A model generated the notes under the pieces. It was not told where the DNA came from, ran no database searches, and was given only the letters and a program-made list of their open reading frames with translations. Positions 39,568 through 53,100 of a stretch of 64,000 nt of DNA are shown here, one piece after another. Every line of letters starts with the position of its first letter. Positions within the stretch are counted from its first letter, which is position 1. This DNA is from Salinisphaera orenii subsp. orenii MK-B5 (lineage in GTDB: Bacteria; Pseudomonadota; Gammaproteobacteria; Nevskiales; Salinisphaeraceae). The stretch lies in contig NZ_AYKH01000001.1 of assembly GCF_003788635.1 (NCBI RefSeq), positions 1-64,000 on the forward strand, written 5' to 3'. The position numbers were made by a program, and so were the translations under genes.

Positions 39568-40881
39568 TCAGTCCTCGAACTGGGCCACGCGCATGTGCAC
39601 GAGCCCCTCACGGGTGTAGGGCAGCGAACGGATGTGGTCGAGCACTTTCATCAGGCGGCGTTCGCGCGCCGGCTTGGTGACGATCATCACGCGCGCGTCG
39701 TCCTCGGCGGTCGGCGGGTCCTTCTGCAGGATCGCCTCGATGCCGATCTGCTGCTCGGCAAGCGCCCGGGTGATCTCGGCCATCACGCCGATCTGGTCGG
39801 CGACCTGAACCCGGAAATAATGACCGCACTCGAAGTCCGGCTCGGTCAGGATCGGCTCGTGGGTGATCTGATCCGGCTGGAAGGCCAAGTGAGGCACCCG
39901 GCCCTTCGGATCGACGCTCATCATGCGCACGGTGTCGATCAGATCGGCGACCACGGACGAAGCCGTGGGGCCCGCGCCGGCACCCGAGCCGTAGTAGACC
40001 GTCGGTCCGACGGCGTCGCCGTAGACCATGATCGCGTTCTTCTCGCCCTCGACGCTGGCCAGCAGAGCCTTCTCGGAAACCAGCGTCGGGTGCACGCGCA
40101 ACTCGACCCCGGTCTCCTGGCGCCGGGCGATGCCCAGATGCTTGATACGGTAGCCGAGCTCGGCGGCGTATTCGATGTCGTCGCTGGCGATGCCCCGGAT
40201 GCCCTGGGTATAGATGCGGTCGAAGGACAGCGGGATCCCGAAGGCGATGCTGCCGATGATCGCCAGCTTGTGGGCGGCGTCTATCCCTTCCACGTCGAAG
40301 GTCGGGTCGGCCTCGGCGAAGCCGCGCCGCTGGGCGTCGGCCAGCGCCTCCTCGAAGCTCACGCCCTCGAACATCATCTGGCTGAGGATGAAGTTGCCGG
40401 TCCCGTTGATGATGCCGGCCACCCATTCGATGTGGTTGGCCGCCAGACTCTCGCGGATCGCCTTGATGATCGGGATGCCGCCGGCGACCGCGGCCTCGAA
40501 CGAGACCACCACGCCGGCCGCGTCGGCGGCGGCGAAGATCTCGTTGCCGTGCAGCGCGATCAGGTGCTTGTTCGCGGTGACGACGTGCTTGCCCGAGGCG
40601 ATGGCGGCCATCACCAGGTCGCGGGCCTCGTGCTCGCCGCCGATCAGCTCGAGCACCACGTCGATGTCGGGGTCGTTGACGATCGCATGGCAGTCGGTGC
40701 CGATGTCGATGCCCGTGGTGTCGCAGTCGCGGGGGCTGTCGGGATTGCGCACCGCCGCGCGCGTCACACGGATGTCGCGCCCGGCGCGCCGCGTGATCTC
40801 ACTTCGGTTGCGCGACAGCAGGTCGACCACGCCGGCACCCACGGTGCCCAGCCCCAGCAGACCGATATTGACCGGTTGCAC
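39568..40881 (-). CDS. hom: Homoserine dehydrogenase with ACT domain
   Basis: NAD(P)-dependent reduction of aspartate semialdehyde to homoserine. The 437-residue monofunctional enzyme has the Rossmann GLLGLGTVGAGV start, VVTANKHLIALHG, FEAAVAGGIPIIKAIRESL, GIINGTGNFILSQM and the catalytic AEADPTFDVEGIDAAHKLAI region. The C-terminal 80 residues (FRVQVADQIGVMAEITRALAE) form an ACT domain, the usual site of threonine feedback inhibition. No aspartokinase is fused or adjacent. Located between alaC and thrC. Confidence 0.96.
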   Translation of the reverse strand: MQPVNIGLLGLGTVGAGVVDLLSRNRSEITRRAGRDIRVTRAAVRNPDSPRDCDTTGIDIGTDCHAIVNDPDIDVVLELIGGEHEARDLVMAAIASGKHVVTANKHLIALHGNEIFAAADAAGVVVSFEAAVAGGIPIIKAIRESLAANHIEWVAGIINGTGNFILSQMMFEGVSFEEALADAQRRGFAEADPTFDVEGIDAAHKLAIIGSIAFGIPLSFDRIYTQGIRGIASDDIEYAAELGYRIKHLGIARRQETGVELRVHPTLVSEKALLASVEGEKNAIMVYGDAVGPTVYYGSGAGAGPTASSVVADLIDTVRMMSVDPKGRVPHLAFQPDQITHEPILTEPDFECGHYFRVQVADQIGVMAEITRALAEQQIGIEAILQKDPPTAEDDARVMIVTKPARERRLMKVLDHIRSLPYTREGLVHMRVAQFED

Positions 40882-40914
40882 TCTCGCCTCTCCTTGGTTC
40901 GCGCGGCGCCTCGC

Positions 40915-42123
40915 CTACGCGGGAATCACTTCGTCGCGCTTGAGCATGCGCTTGATGTTGCGCAGCGCCTGGCGCGTGCGCTGGTCGTTCTCGATGAGGC
41001 CGAAACGCACGTGCGTATCGCCGTATTCACCGAAACCCACGCCGGGCGACACCGCCACATGGGCGTCGGCCAGCAGCTTCTTGGTGAACTCGAGCGAGCC
41101 CATGTGCTGATAGGGCTCGGGTATGGGCGCCCAGACGAACATCGTCGCCTTGGGCTTGTCGACGGCCCAGCCGATGTCGTTGAGGCCATCGCAGAGGATG
41201 TCCCGGCGCACGCGGTAGGTCTCGCGGATCTCTTCCACGCAGTCCTGCGGACCGTTCAGGGCGGCGATCGCCGCGACCTGCACCGGCGTGAACATGCCGT
41301 AGTCGAGATAGGACTTCATCCGCGCGAGCGCGGCGATCAGGGTCGCGTTGCCGCACATGAAACCGATCCGCCAGCCCGGCATGTTGTAGCTCTTGGACAT
41401 GGAAAAGCACTCGACGGCGACATCGCGCGCGCCGGGGACTTCCAGAATCGACGGGGCCCGGTAGCCGTCGAACACCAGATCGGCGTAGGCCAGATCCTGG
41501 ACGATCCAGAGGTCGTACTCGCGCGCCATCTCCACGATGCGCTCGAAGAACTCCAGCTCCACGCACTGGGTGGTGGGGTTGGCCGGGAAGTTCAGCAGCA
41601 CCATCTTCGGTCGCGGCCAGGACTCCTTGATCGCCTTCTCGAGCTCGGCGAAGAAGTCGGTGTCGGGCATCATCCGCACGTGGCGCACGTCCGCCCCGGC
41701 GATCACCGCGCCGTAGGGATGGATCGGATAGGCCGGATTCGGCACCAGTACCTGGTCGCCGTGCTCGAGGATGGCGAGCATCAGGTGCGCCAGGCCCTCC
41801 TTGGAGCCCATCGTCACGATCGCTTCGGTCTCGGGGTCGAGTTCCACCGCGTAGCGGCGCCGGTACCAGTCGCAGATCGCCTTGCGCAGACGCGGCACGC
41901 CGCGCGAGCTCGAGTAGCGGTGGGTCCCGCCGCGCTGGGACACCTCGACGAGCTTGTCGACGACGTGCTGCGGGGTATCCTGATCCGGATTGCCCATGCC
42001 GAAATCGATGATGTCCTCACCCCGCGCTCGCGCCGCCTGCTTGAGTTCGCCGACGATGCTGAACACGTACGGCGGCAGTCGCTTGATGCGCGCGAAATCG
42101 GAGTTGGGTGACGGCTTGGACAT
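40915..42123 (-). CDS. alaC: Alanine transaminase / class I aminotransferase
   Basis: PLP aminotransferase, most like AlaC (glutamate-pyruvate aminotransferase). The 402 residues run from ATG at 42123, with [17 protein letters not shown] at the start, [25 protein letters not shown], the [11 protein letters not shown] segment and the PLP lysine in [15 protein letters not shown]. The frame is open upstream without similarity. Its position before hom and thrC is a common arrangement. An aspartate or LL-DAP-type specificity cannot be excluded. Confidence 0.88.
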   Translation of the reverse strand: MSKPSPNSDFARIKRLPPYVFSIVGELKQAARARGEDIIDFGMGNPDQDTPQHVVDKLVEVSQRGGTHRYSSSRGVPRLRKAICDWYRRRYAVELDPETEAIVTMGSKEGLAHLMLAILEHGDQVLVPNPAYPIHPYGAVIAGADVRHVRMMPDTDFFAELEKAIKESWPRPKMVLLNFPANPTTQCVELEFFERIVEMAREYDLWIVQDLAYADLVFDGYRAPSILEVPGARDVAVECFSMSKSYNMPGWRIGFMCGNATLIAALARMKSYLDYGMFTPVQVAAIAALNGPQDCVEEIRETYRVRRDILCDGLNDIGWAVDKPKATMFVWAPIPEPYQHMGSLEFTKKLLADAHVAVSPGVGFGEYGDTHVRFGLIENDQRTRQALRNIKRMLKRDEVIPA

Positions 42124-42237
42124 GATTCGGTCGGCTTGCAGCGCCACTGGGGCGGGTGAATGACGGCCCGTGGACCATGAAACGCTGCAGTGTGCCAGAT
42201 TACCCACGGACCGACTAGCAAGACGCCGCGGCGTCGA

Positions 42238-43224
42238 TCAGTCCGCCGGCAGGACGCTCTCCGGGTCGATCGGCTCGCCGTTCTTGCGAATCTCGAAATG
42301 CAGCATGGGCTTGTTCTGCGGACCGCGGCCCATGTCCGCGATGTGTGCGCCCGCGGCCACATCCTGGCCCTGTTCGACCCGCGTGCGTCGGTTGAAGCCG
42401 TAGGCCGAGAGATACGCCTCGTCGTGCTGGATGATGATCAGCTGGCCGTAGCCCTTCAGGCCGGTGCCGTTGTAGACCACGCGGCCACTGGAAGCGGCAT
42501 AGACCGGCGAGCCCTCGCGGCCGCCGATATCGATGCCCTGCCGGGTACGGTCAGCGCCGTACTCGCGCAGGATCGAACCGCTGGCCGGCCACTGCCAGCC
42601 GTCTTCGCTGGGACCGCCCGTCCGGGTCGGTTCGACCGGGCGCTCGCGGCTCGCTTGGTTGATCTCGGATTCGTCGGCGATGGTCGGCGCCGGGCGCTCG
42701 ATCGGCTGCGGCGGGCTCGCCTCCGGCGCCTTGTCCTCGCCGCCCTCGCCCTGCGACTCGCCAGCGTCGCGCCGCGTCGCGCCGGCGGAGCGGCCATCGC
42801 GCTCGATCGTACGGTCGAGCTGCGGCGTCGAGGCTTGGATCGCGCGCTCCTGCTCGGCGCGCGAATCCTGGGGCGCACGCACCGCCCGGGGGCGGCGGCG
42901 CTCCCGGGTCGTTGCCGGTTTCGAAGCGCTGCCGTCTTCGGACATGCGCGAGTAGTCGATCGGGGGGTAGGGATCGAGCGAGATCCGCTGACCGACCTCG
43001 ATGCGATACGGCGGCCGGATCCGATTCCAGCGTGCGAGATCGCGCCACGACAGCGCGTGCTCCGAGGCGATTGAGTACAGCGTATCGCCGCGCTCGACCG
43101 TATAGGTCTCGGGGCGCGTGGTCTCGCGCAGCGAACAACCCGCGAGCACGAGAACGGCGAGCGCCGCGATCAGCGCAGCTGATAGACGGCGACGGCAATG
43201 AAGACGGCGGCGACGATGGCCCAT
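42238..43224 (-). CDS. nlpD: NlpD-like lipoprotein with LysM and LytM domains
   Basis: Envelope lipoprotein that activates the amidase AmiC during cell division. The 328 residues comprise a signal peptide with lipobox LAGC (acylated C30), a LysM peptidoglycan-binding domain (about 39-83, TYTVERGDTLYSIA), a long charged low-complexity linker (about 90-205) and a C-terminal LytM/M23 domain (SGRVVYNGTGLKGYGQLIIIQH). The LytM catalytic residues are replaced (RQGIDIG instead of HxGxD; SAYGFN near the HxH position), as in other NlpD activators. It overlaps yqaA by 55 bp. rpoS, the usual next gene, is absent. Confidence 0.92.
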   Translation of the reverse strand: MGHRRRRLHCRRRLSAALIAALAVLVLAGCSLRETTRPETYTVERGDTLYSIASEHALSWRDLARWNRIRPPYRIEVGQRISLDPYPPIDYSRMSEDGSASKPATTRERRRPRAVRAPQDSRAEQERAIQASTPQLDRTIERDGRSAGATRRDAGESQGEGGEDKAPEASPPQPIERPAPTIADESEINQASRERPVEPTRTGGPSEDGWQWPASGSILREYGADRTRQGIDIGGREGSPVYAASSGRVVYNGTGLKGYGQLIIIQHDEAYLSAYGFNRRTRVEQGQDVAAGAHIADMGRGPQNKPMLHFEIRKNGEPIDPESVLPAD

Positions 43225-43745
43225 CCGATCCAGTCAATGTATTTGAGCAGACGCTGCTCGAAAACCGGGCCGAACCAGCGTACCAGTCCGGCGACGATGA
43301 AAAAGCGGGCCCCGCGCCCGATCAGCGATCCCAGCGCGAACGGGACGAACGGCATCGCGACCGCGCCGGCCGCAATGGTGAAGACCTTGTAGGGGATCGG
43401 CGAGAAACCTGCAAGAAGCACGGCCCAGAAGCCGTAGTCGGCGAACCAGTCGCGCGCGGTCGCATAACCCTCGTAATAGCCGAGCTCCCGGAGCCACGGC
43501 AGCAGCGTCTCCAGAAACAGCGCGCCGATCAGATAGCCGAGCATGCCGCCCAGAACCGACCCCACGGTGGCGATCAGCGCGAACCACCAGGCCCGACGGC
43601 GATCGGCCAGCACCATGGGGGCGAGCATTACGTCCGGCGGAATCGGGAAGAAAGACGACTCCGCGAACGACAGCACACCCAGCCAGGTCGGCGCCCGAGG
43701 GTGGCCCGCGCCGCGCACGACCAGGTCGTAGAGGCGGCGGAACAT
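43170..43745 (-). CDS. yqaA: YqaA family (DedA-like) membrane protein
   Basis: Integral membrane protein of 191 residues in the SNARE-associated/DedA superfamily, whose members act in lipid scrambling or membrane homeostasis. Visible features are SFAESSFFPIPPDVMLAPMVL (the conserved E-x-x-x-x-P-x-P pattern), GYLIGALF, AGFSPIPYKVFTIAAGAVAMP and four to five hydrophobic segments. It is inserted between pcm and nlpD, overlapping pcm by one base and nlpD by 55. Confidence 0.87.
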   Translation of the reverse strand: MFRRLYDLVVRGAGHPRAPTWLGVLSFAESSFFPIPPDVMLAPMVLADRRRAWWFALIATVGSVLGGMLGYLIGALFLETLLPWLRELGYYEGYATARDWFADYGFWAVLLAGFSPIPYKVFTIAAGAVAMPFVPFALGSLIGRGARFFIVAGLVRWFGPVFEQRLLKYIDWIGWAIVAAVFIAVAVYQLR

Positions 43746-44431
43746 CAGCGCACGTCCTGGGATTCATGGATCAAGGGCACGAAGCTGACGGCATCCAGCG
43801 TCTCGCGCACGAACGTGTCGTTTTCGCGCCGGACCACGATCAAGCGCTGATCGCCGCTCGCGCCGACCGGCACGATCATGCGCCCGCCCTCGGCGAGCTG
43901 TTCGAGCAGGCCGGTCGGCAGCGATTCCGCCCCGGCGGTGACCAGGATCGCCTCGAAGGGCCCGTAGTCCGGCAGGCCGAGGACGTCCTCGCGCGCCAGC
44001 CGTACGCGTATGTTGCGATAGCCCAGACGGGCGAATCGGCGCCGCGCCTGCTCGTAGAGCGGTTCCACGCGCTCGACGCTGTAGACCGTGGGCACGATCT
44101 CGGCGAGCACGGCGGCCTGATAGCCACTGCCGGTGCCGATCTCCAGCACCTGCTCGGGCACGCCCTCGCCGATGAGCAGCCGGGTCATCTCGCCGACGAT
44201 GTAGGGCTGCGAAATGGTCTGGCCGTAGCCGATCGGCAGCGCGGTATCGTCATAGGCGCGGCTGGTCATCGCCTCGTCGACGAACTCGTGCCGCGGCACC
44301 CGGTTGATCGCATCCAGCACGCGCTCGTCGTCGATGCCGAGGGCGCGCAGCCGCTCGACCAGCCGTGCGCGACTGCGCGCCGAGGCCATGCCCATGCCGC
44401 GCACGTGCGGATGGCGCGGATCCGCGCTCAC
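43745..44431 (-). CDS. pcm: Protein-L-isoaspartate O-methyltransferase
   Basis: Repairs isoaspartyl damage in proteins using SAM. The methyltransferase core has [11 protein letters not shown], the family motif [20 protein letters not shown], the SAM-binding [16 protein letters not shown], and [12 protein letters not shown] chose GTG at 44431 (228 residues) because it overlaps the surE stop as GTGA. ATG at 44395 (216 residues, MGMASARSR) is the alternative and closer to the E. coli length. The surE-pcm coupling is conserved in gammaproteobacteria. Confidence 0.94.
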   Translation of the reverse strand: MSADPRHPHVRGMGMASARSRARLVERLRALGIDDERVLDAINRVPRHEFVDEAMTSRAYDDTALPIGYGQTISQPYIVGEMTRLLIGEGVPEQVLEIGTGSGYQAAVLAEIVPTVYSVERVEPLYEQARRRFARLGYRNIRVRLAREDVLGLPDYGPFEAILVTAGAESLPTGLLEQLAEGGRMIVPVGASGDQRLIVVRRENDTFVRETLDAVSFVPLIHESQDVR

Positions 44432-45177
44432 AGCCACTGTACCCACTCGTCGAGTGAGTCGATGGCACCGTGGCGCGTCAGATCGATCTGAATCGGGGTG
44501 ATCGATACGCGGCCCTGGCCGACGGCGTGGAAATCCGTGCCCGGCCCGGCGTCGGCCTCGCCGCCGGCGCGCCCGATCCAGTAGATCGGGCGACCGCGCG
44601 GATCGCTGTCCTCGATCAGACGTTCCGCCCGGTGTCGGTTGCCCAGCCGCGTCGCCGCGAAACCGTCCAGTGCTTCGTAGGCCAGATCCGGCACGTTGAC
44701 GTTGAGGATGGTGTCGGCCGGCAGCGGATGCCGGATCATCAGACGCACCATGTCGACCGCGACGCGGGCCGCGGTGTCGTAGTGCGTCGGATTCTCGCCG
44801 ATCAGCGAGACGGCCACGGCGGGCAGGCCCAGCGTCCGACCTTCCGTGGCGGCGGCGACGGTGCCGGAATACAGGACGTCGTCGCCGAGATTCGCGCCGG
44901 CGTTGATGCCGGATATGACCATATCGGCGTCGCGCTCGAACAGGCCGGTGGTGGCCAGATGCACGCAATCGGTCGGCGTGCCGTCGACGCAGTACAGTCC
45001 CGCCTCGAGGCGCCGGACGCGCAGCGGGCGCTCGAGGGTCAGGGAGTTGCTTGCGCCGCTGCGGTTGCGATCAGGCGCGACGGTGACGATGTCGTCGGAG
45101 ATCTCGGCCATGGCCGCGCGCAGCGACGTCAGGCCGGCGGCGTACGCGCCGTCGTCGTTACTCAGCAATAAACGCAT
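44428..45177 (-). CDS. surE: 5'/3'-nucleotidase SurE
   Basis: Metal-dependent nucleotide phosphatase linked to stationary-phase survival. The 249 residues begin with the metal-binding [10 protein letters not shown] (D8, D9), followed by [29 protein letters not shown] and [23 protein letters not shown], all family signatures. First gene of surE-pcm-yqaA-nlpD, divergent from the Smr-domain gene. Confidence 0.96.
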   Translation of the reverse strand: MRLLLSNDDGAYAAGLTSLRAAMAEISDDIVTVAPDRNRSGASNSLTLERPLRVRRLEAGLYCVDGTPTDCVHLATTGLFERDADMVISGINAGANLGDDVLYSGTVAAATEGRTLGLPAVAVSLIGENPTHYDTAARVAVDMVRLMIRHPLPADTILNVNVPDLAYEALDGFAATRLGNRHRAERLIEDSDPRGRPIYWIGRAGGEADAGPGTDFHAVGQGRVSITPIQIDLTRHGAIDSLDEWVQWL

Positions 45178-45276
45178 TTAACGGGCTATCGAGTGGCAGA
45201 AATCGTGCGTGCAACGCGGCCGCAGGCCCGCTAGCATAGCGCATCGAGTCCGCGTCTTGTTCGGAGGCATGCGCTC

Positions 45277-45852
45277 GTGACCGACCGCACCGACCCCGCC
45301 CACGACTCGGCCGCTGAGGACGACGCCTCGGTGACCGAGGCGGATCGCTCGCTGTTCCGCGATGCCGTCGGCCCCGTGGCCGGCGTCAACCGGGCGCCGC
45401 GGCGCAAGCGCGAGCGCCCGCTGCCCTCGGCGCGGCCGGCCATGCGCGAGGCCGACGAACGCGCGGTCATCGGCGAGCTGCTCGACGAGCCGCCACCCGA
45501 TGTCGAGACCGGCGACGACCTGGTCTATCGCAGCGAGGGCGTGCAGCTGTCGGTCATGCGGCGGCTGCGGCGCGGCCATTATCGCTGCCAGGCCGAGCTC
45601 GACCTGCACGGCATGGTGGTGGACGTCGCCCGGCACTGTCTGGCGGTCTTCCTGCGTGATGCCCTCGACCGCGACTACCGCTGCGTGCGCATCGTCCACG
45701 GCAAGGGCCTGCGGTCCGGCCATCGCGGCCCTGTGCTCAAGACCAAGGTCGCCGGCTGGCTGCGTCAGCGAAACGAAGTGCTGGCGTTCTGCTCCGCCCG
45801 GCCCAACGACGGCGGTACAGGCGCGGTCTACGTGCTGATGCGGCGACTCTAG
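45277..45852 (+). CDS. Smr/MutS2 C-terminal domain protein
   Basis: Protein of 191 residues. The C-terminal half is an Smr domain: AELDLHGMVVDVARHCLAVFL with the DLHG motif, CVRIVHGKGLRS (HGKG motif) and VLKTKVAGWLRQ. Stand-alone Smr proteins such as SmrA and SmrB have nuclease activity; SmrB cleaves mRNA at collided ribosomes. The N-terminal half is charged and probably disordered. GTG start at 45277 with GGAGG about ten bases upstream. It is the only plus-strand gene between 36343 and the end of the window. Confidence 0.86.
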   Translation: MTDRTDPAHDSAAEDDASVTEADRSLFRDAVGPVAGVNRAPRRKRERPLPSARPAMREADERAVIGELLDEPPPDVETGDDLVYRSEGVQLSVMRRLRRGHYRCQAELDLHGMVVDVARHCLAVFLRDALDRDYRCVRIVHGKGLRSGHRGPVLKTKVAGWLRQRNEVLAFCSARPNDGGTGAVYVLMRRL

Positions 45853-46272
45853 GTCCACTCAACGCCTCATACGAAGGTCGCTTTCGAGATCGCACATCGC
45901 GTGCGCCAGGGCGCGAGTCGCCGACCGTGATGCGCCACGGTCAGGACCTGAAACGCCGCAGGGCGCCCTCGGTGACCGGTTCACGGTCAGCCCAGCTCGA
46001 AGAACGGGCCATCCATGAAATCCATAAGGTGCGGCAGCCTAAGGTTACCGTTCGCGGGCGCGAACCGGACTGCGACACGCGCCGCCGCTCGTCCGGCCCC
46101 ACGAAAGCGCCTGGTGCGGTTTCGCATGATGCCGATGCGCGCCAGGTTCAGCCATCGCAGCGCGCTGGCCGAACTGCAGATGAACCCTGTTTGCGGCTTT
46201 GCGGCGGAACGCCCCGCCGCGGTCCGGTCCCGGCGCGATACGGCTGCAGGCTCGAACCGCTGCGCAACAGGA
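45853..46272. other. Gene-free convergent region between the Smr gene and truD
   Basis: 420 bases without a supportable gene. Open frames are Arg/Ala/Pro-rich and unlike any family I recognise. A perfect hairpin (GACCGTG at 45923-45929 with CACGGTC at 45936-45942, 6-nt loop) lies 70 bp past the Smr stop; no T-run follows, so it may be a weak end signal. Confidence 0.5.
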
Positions 46273-47328
46273 TCAGGCCCCGTCCGCGCTTTCGGCGCCC
46301 GCCTCGGCCGTATCCACGATCTCGCGCAGCACGCTGGTCGCGAACGCGCCGGTCGGCAGCCGGAACGACAGCGTCAGGGCGTCTCCGTCCCGGTGCCACT
46401 CGAGCTCGCGTACGGGCAGCCGCAGCGCCCGACGGGCGCCGTCGAGACCCGCCTCGGCCAGACCGGCGGTCAGATCCGGATAGTCAGCGAGTACCGCTGA
46501 CTCCAGCTCGGCGGCGATGCCGGAGACGACGTCACCGTCCGAACGGCCGGGCAACGGCCCACTGGGATGGATATCGAAAGCCGCCAGCCGCGCCTCCAGC
46601 GCCTCGGCCGCCTGCTCGGTCTCGTTGCGGGCGAACAGGCTGTGGCTGCCATCGAGCATCACCGCCTCGCCGTCGAGCAGCCGCTGCCAGGAGCCGTCGC
46701 GCACGCGTGCATCCAGCACCGCGTTGAACAGCAGCGAGCGGGCGGCCGACAGGGCGAATCCTCGGCGGTTGCGCGACAGCCGCCGGCCGGCGAACAGCCG
46801 ACGCGCCAGATCGATGTTGCGGCCGCCATGGCCGAACCGCTGGGCCCCGAAATAATTCGGCACACCGCACGCGGCCACGCGCCGGATATCCTCGTCCAGC
46901 GCGGCCGTGTCGCCGGTCAGGTCACGGATCCGGATGACGAAGCGGTTGCCGCGATGCGCCCCGCGCTTGAGCTTGCGCTCGTGACGAACCATGGATTCGA
47001 TCCGCACGCCCGGCAGGTCGTCGAGATCGGGCAGAGGATCGTGCACCGGCCAGGCGATCGACAGCCACTGCCGCGTCACCGCATGCCGGTCCTTCAGTCC
47101 GGCGACTCCGATGTGGCGCGGGTGCACGCCGGCACGGCGCGAGATCGCCTGCACGGCGTCGTGGGTCGTCAGGCCCGTCTTCTCGATCCGACACCACAAA
47201 TGCTCGCCGGAGCCGGTGTGCTCGATGGCGCAGTCCTCGTCGACCCGAAAGTCCGCCGGCTCGACGCGAATCCGCCCGCGGCACGGCGGTGGCGCGCCGC
47301 GGGCATGCGCCAGCGCTGCCACGTCCAC
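46273..47328 (-). CDS. truD: tRNA pseudouridine(13) synthase TruD
   Basis: Isomerises U13 in tRNA-Glu. The 351 residues include VEPADFRVDE, the catalytic GLKDRHAVTRQW with D80 (same number as in E. coli), RGNRFVIRIRD, and VPNYFGAQRFGHGGRN. The start codon is GTG at 47328. In E. coli, truD is preceded by ispD-ispF after ftsB and followed by surE; here it follows ftsB after 25 bp and is separated from surE by the divergent Smr gene. Confidence 0.94.
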   Translation of the reverse strand: MDVAALAHARGAPPPCRGRIRVEPADFRVDEDCAIEHTGSGEHLWCRIEKTGLTTHDAVQAISRRAGVHPRHIGVAGLKDRHAVTRQWLSIAWPVHDPLPDLDDLPGVRIESMVRHERKLKRGAHRGNRFVIRIRDLTGDTAALDEDIRRVAACGVPNYFGAQRFGHGGRNIDLARRLFAGRRLSRNRRGFALSAARSLLFNAVLDARVRDGSWQRLLDGEAVMLDGSHSLFARNETEQAAEALEARLAAFDIHPSGPLPGRSDGDVVSGIAAELESAVLADYPDLTAGLAEAGLDGARRALRLPVRELEWHRDGDALTLSFRLPTGAFATSVLREIVDTAEAGAESADGA

Positions 47329-47353
47329 CGCATCGCCCGTCAGGAGTGCGATG

Positions 47354-47677
47354 CTAACGGGCCGCCTGCCGGTCTTTCTCGGCCGACGTCTCGTTGCGAC
47401 CGGGCGGCGCCACGGTGAGAAAGAAAGATTCGTCTTTCCGGATCATGCCGATATCCGAGCGCGCACGGCCCTCGGTGGCCTGCTCGCCGGACTTGAGATC
47501 GTCGATCTCCGCCTGGAGCGCCGCGTTGCGATTCGAGGCCCGGGCGTTGCGCGCCTCCAGTTCGGCGCGCTGCTGGCTCAGCCGATGCACTTCCGACCAG
47601 CCGCCGTCCGCGACCCACAGCCGATACTGCAGGCCGACGAACACGACCACGAGCGCGATGACGGCAATCCGGTACAT
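47354..47677 (-). CDS. ftsB: Cell division protein FtsB
   Basis: Bitopic division protein that forms the FtsQLB complex. From ATG at 47677 the product is 107 residues: a short cytoplasmic N terminus, one membrane segment (IAVIALVVVFVGLQYRLWV), then a coiled coil (EVHRLSQQRAELEARNARASNRNAALQAEIDDLKSG in pieces) and the family segment EGRARSDIGMIRKDESFF. It lies 64 bp after eno, the conserved eno-ftsB order. Confidence 0.94.
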   Translation of the reverse strand: MYRIAVIALVVVFVGLQYRLWVADGGWSEVHRLSQQRAELEARNARASNRNAALQAEIDDLKSGEQATEGRARSDIGMIRKDESFFLTVAPPGRNETSAEKDRQAAR

Positions 47678-47741
47678 ACTCGGATTGTAGCGCGACCGCG
47701 CGCGCTGTCCAGCGCGCAGCAGATCGGCCCTCAGCGTCATC

Positions 47742-49893
<2,152 letters not shown>

Positions 49894-50083
49894 GACCGCA
49901 CCGCGGCGCGCGCACCGGCGTCAACGACAGGCCAGGACGCGATCGTCGCGGCGTCGGCGCTGCGGCACGTCCGTGGTGCGCGCGCCGGTGATATGGTCGA
50001 TGACGGGCTCGCGATGCGCAAACTGTTCTCCTTGTCTGTGCCGCGGGCGGCTCGAAACGCCGGCGCGATGCGGCCGGGGCCAA

Positions 50084-51748
<1,665 letters not shown>

Positions 51749-51771
51749 TCAGCGGGACAATGGCGCGCATG

Positions 51772-53100
51772 CTAGCCGAAAGGCGGGACATCGACAACGC
51801 GCGCGACCGCACCGGCCGGCGCATCACGCCAGTGAAAGTGAATACCGCGACCGCCGAGCAGCCGCTCGATTTCCGGGTGCCGCCAGACGTCGCCCGCCGC
51901 AACCAGCACAGTTTGAGCATAGACGAGCGGAATCCGGCCACGCAACCAGGGCGCGACGCGCTGCTCCCTGAGCACGTCCTTGAGAGCCCGATGATGGCCG
52001 TCGCGGCCGGCCACGCGCTCGCCGCCGCGCCGGAAGGCCACCTGTAGTCGCGCGTCCTCGACGCCGGTCTCGACCACCCACACGAGTCGACCGCATCCGG
52101 CGGGCAATTCCAGCGGTTGGCGCCCGTCCCAGTCGCTCGACCAGTCGAACGGCGCAGACGCCAGCACCGCCATCGCGTACAGATGATCTCCGAACGCGCG
52201 CACTTCGGTCGAACCGAAACGCACGCAGGGACTCGCCGTGCGGCGACTGCCCGGCAGTGCCCGGATCTGCTCGATGTGGCGTTGGTCCGGCGCGTCCCGT
52301 GCCTGCGCATCGAGCCAGTGGCGCAGCAGTGCCCGTTGGCGATCGGCGGTGAGCGCGGACAGCACGGTCGTATCGAGTCGGCCGGCCGCATCCACGGCAT
52401 CCGCGTGGTCGCGCGATGCGAGATCGGCCACGGTGCGCCGCCCGGCCGCGGCATGCCCGCTGCTGCGCGCGAGTGTGCGCGCCGCGGCCGGGTAACGTTC
52501 GCTCAGGATCGGCCAGAGGCGCTCGCGCAGCCAGGCGCGGTCGAGCGACAGATCGCAGTTGCTCGGATCCTCGATCCACTCCAGTCGGTGCCGGCGCGCG
52601 TAGTCGGTGATCGTCGCGCGCTCGACGGCGAGCCATGGCCGCCAGTGCTGCGCCGCACCGAGCGGGCGCAGCACGGGCATCGCCGCGAGTCCGGCCAGAC
52701 CAGCGCCGCGCAGCGCCTGGAGCAGAAAGGTCTCGGCCTGATCCTCGGCGTGATGCGCGGTCAGAAACAGCTCGTCGCCGCCCAGCGCGGCGGCAACGGC
52801 ATCGTAGCGGGCGCGCCGTGCGGCGGCTTCACGGCCCTCCACCCCGGCCGTGGCCACGTCCACGTCCAGCCGTGTGAAGCCGACGCCGAGTGCGGCGCAC
52901 TGCGCCCGGCAGTGCGCCGCCCAGTGTTCGGCCTCGGCCTGCATGTGGTGGCAGACATGGATCGCGCGCAGTACCCGCTCCGGGTGCGCGCCGCGGACCG
53001 CATGCAGCAGCGCCGTGGAGTCGCGACCGCCGCTGTAGCCCACCGCAAGCCGACCGGCAGGCGCCGGCAGCGTGGCCAGCGCGCGCCGGAGGGTGCTCAC
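51772..53100 (-). CDS. tilS: tRNA(Ile)-lysidine synthase
   Basis: Adds lysine to C34 of the CAU-anticodon tRNA-Ile so that it reads AUA codons. The 442 residues have the N-type PP-loop SGGRDS at 23-28, [29 protein letters not shown] (in pieces), and [18 protein letters not shown], followed by TilS-specific C-terminal domains. The start is GTG at 53100, overlapping the accA stop by 4 bp. The frame remains open upstream through accA, but only this start fits the family. The accA-tilS order is conserved. Confidence 0.93.
   Translation of the reverse strand: MSTLRRALATLPAPAGRLAVGYSGGRDSTALLHAVRGAHPERVLRAIHVCHHMQAEAEHWAAHCRAQCAALGVGFTRLDVDVATAGVEGREAAARRARYDAVAAALGGDELFLTAHHAEDQAETFLLQALRGAGLAGLAAMPVLRPLGAAQHWRPWLAVERATITDYARRHRLEWIEDPSNCDLSLDRAWLRERLWPILSERYPAAARTLARSSGHAAAGRRTVADLASRDHADAVDAAGRLDTTVLSALTADRQRALLRHWLDAQARDAPDQRHIEQIRALPGSRRTASPCVRFGSTEVRAFGDHLYAMAVLASAPFDWSSDWDGRQPLELPAGCGRLVWVVETGVEDARLQVAFRRGGERVAGRDGHHRALKDVLREQRVAPWLRGRIPLVYAQTVLVAAGDVWRHPEIERLLGGRGIHFHWRDAPAGAVARVVDVPPFG

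Noticed and set aside
39595-42111. 838-codon open frame on the plus strand opposite hom and alaC
   Set aside because: Spans two well-defined minus-strand genes and their gap; no family similarity.
46015-46500. 161-codon plus-strand open frame in the Smr-truD gap
   Set aside because: Its second half is antisense to truD and its first half has no recognisable pattern.
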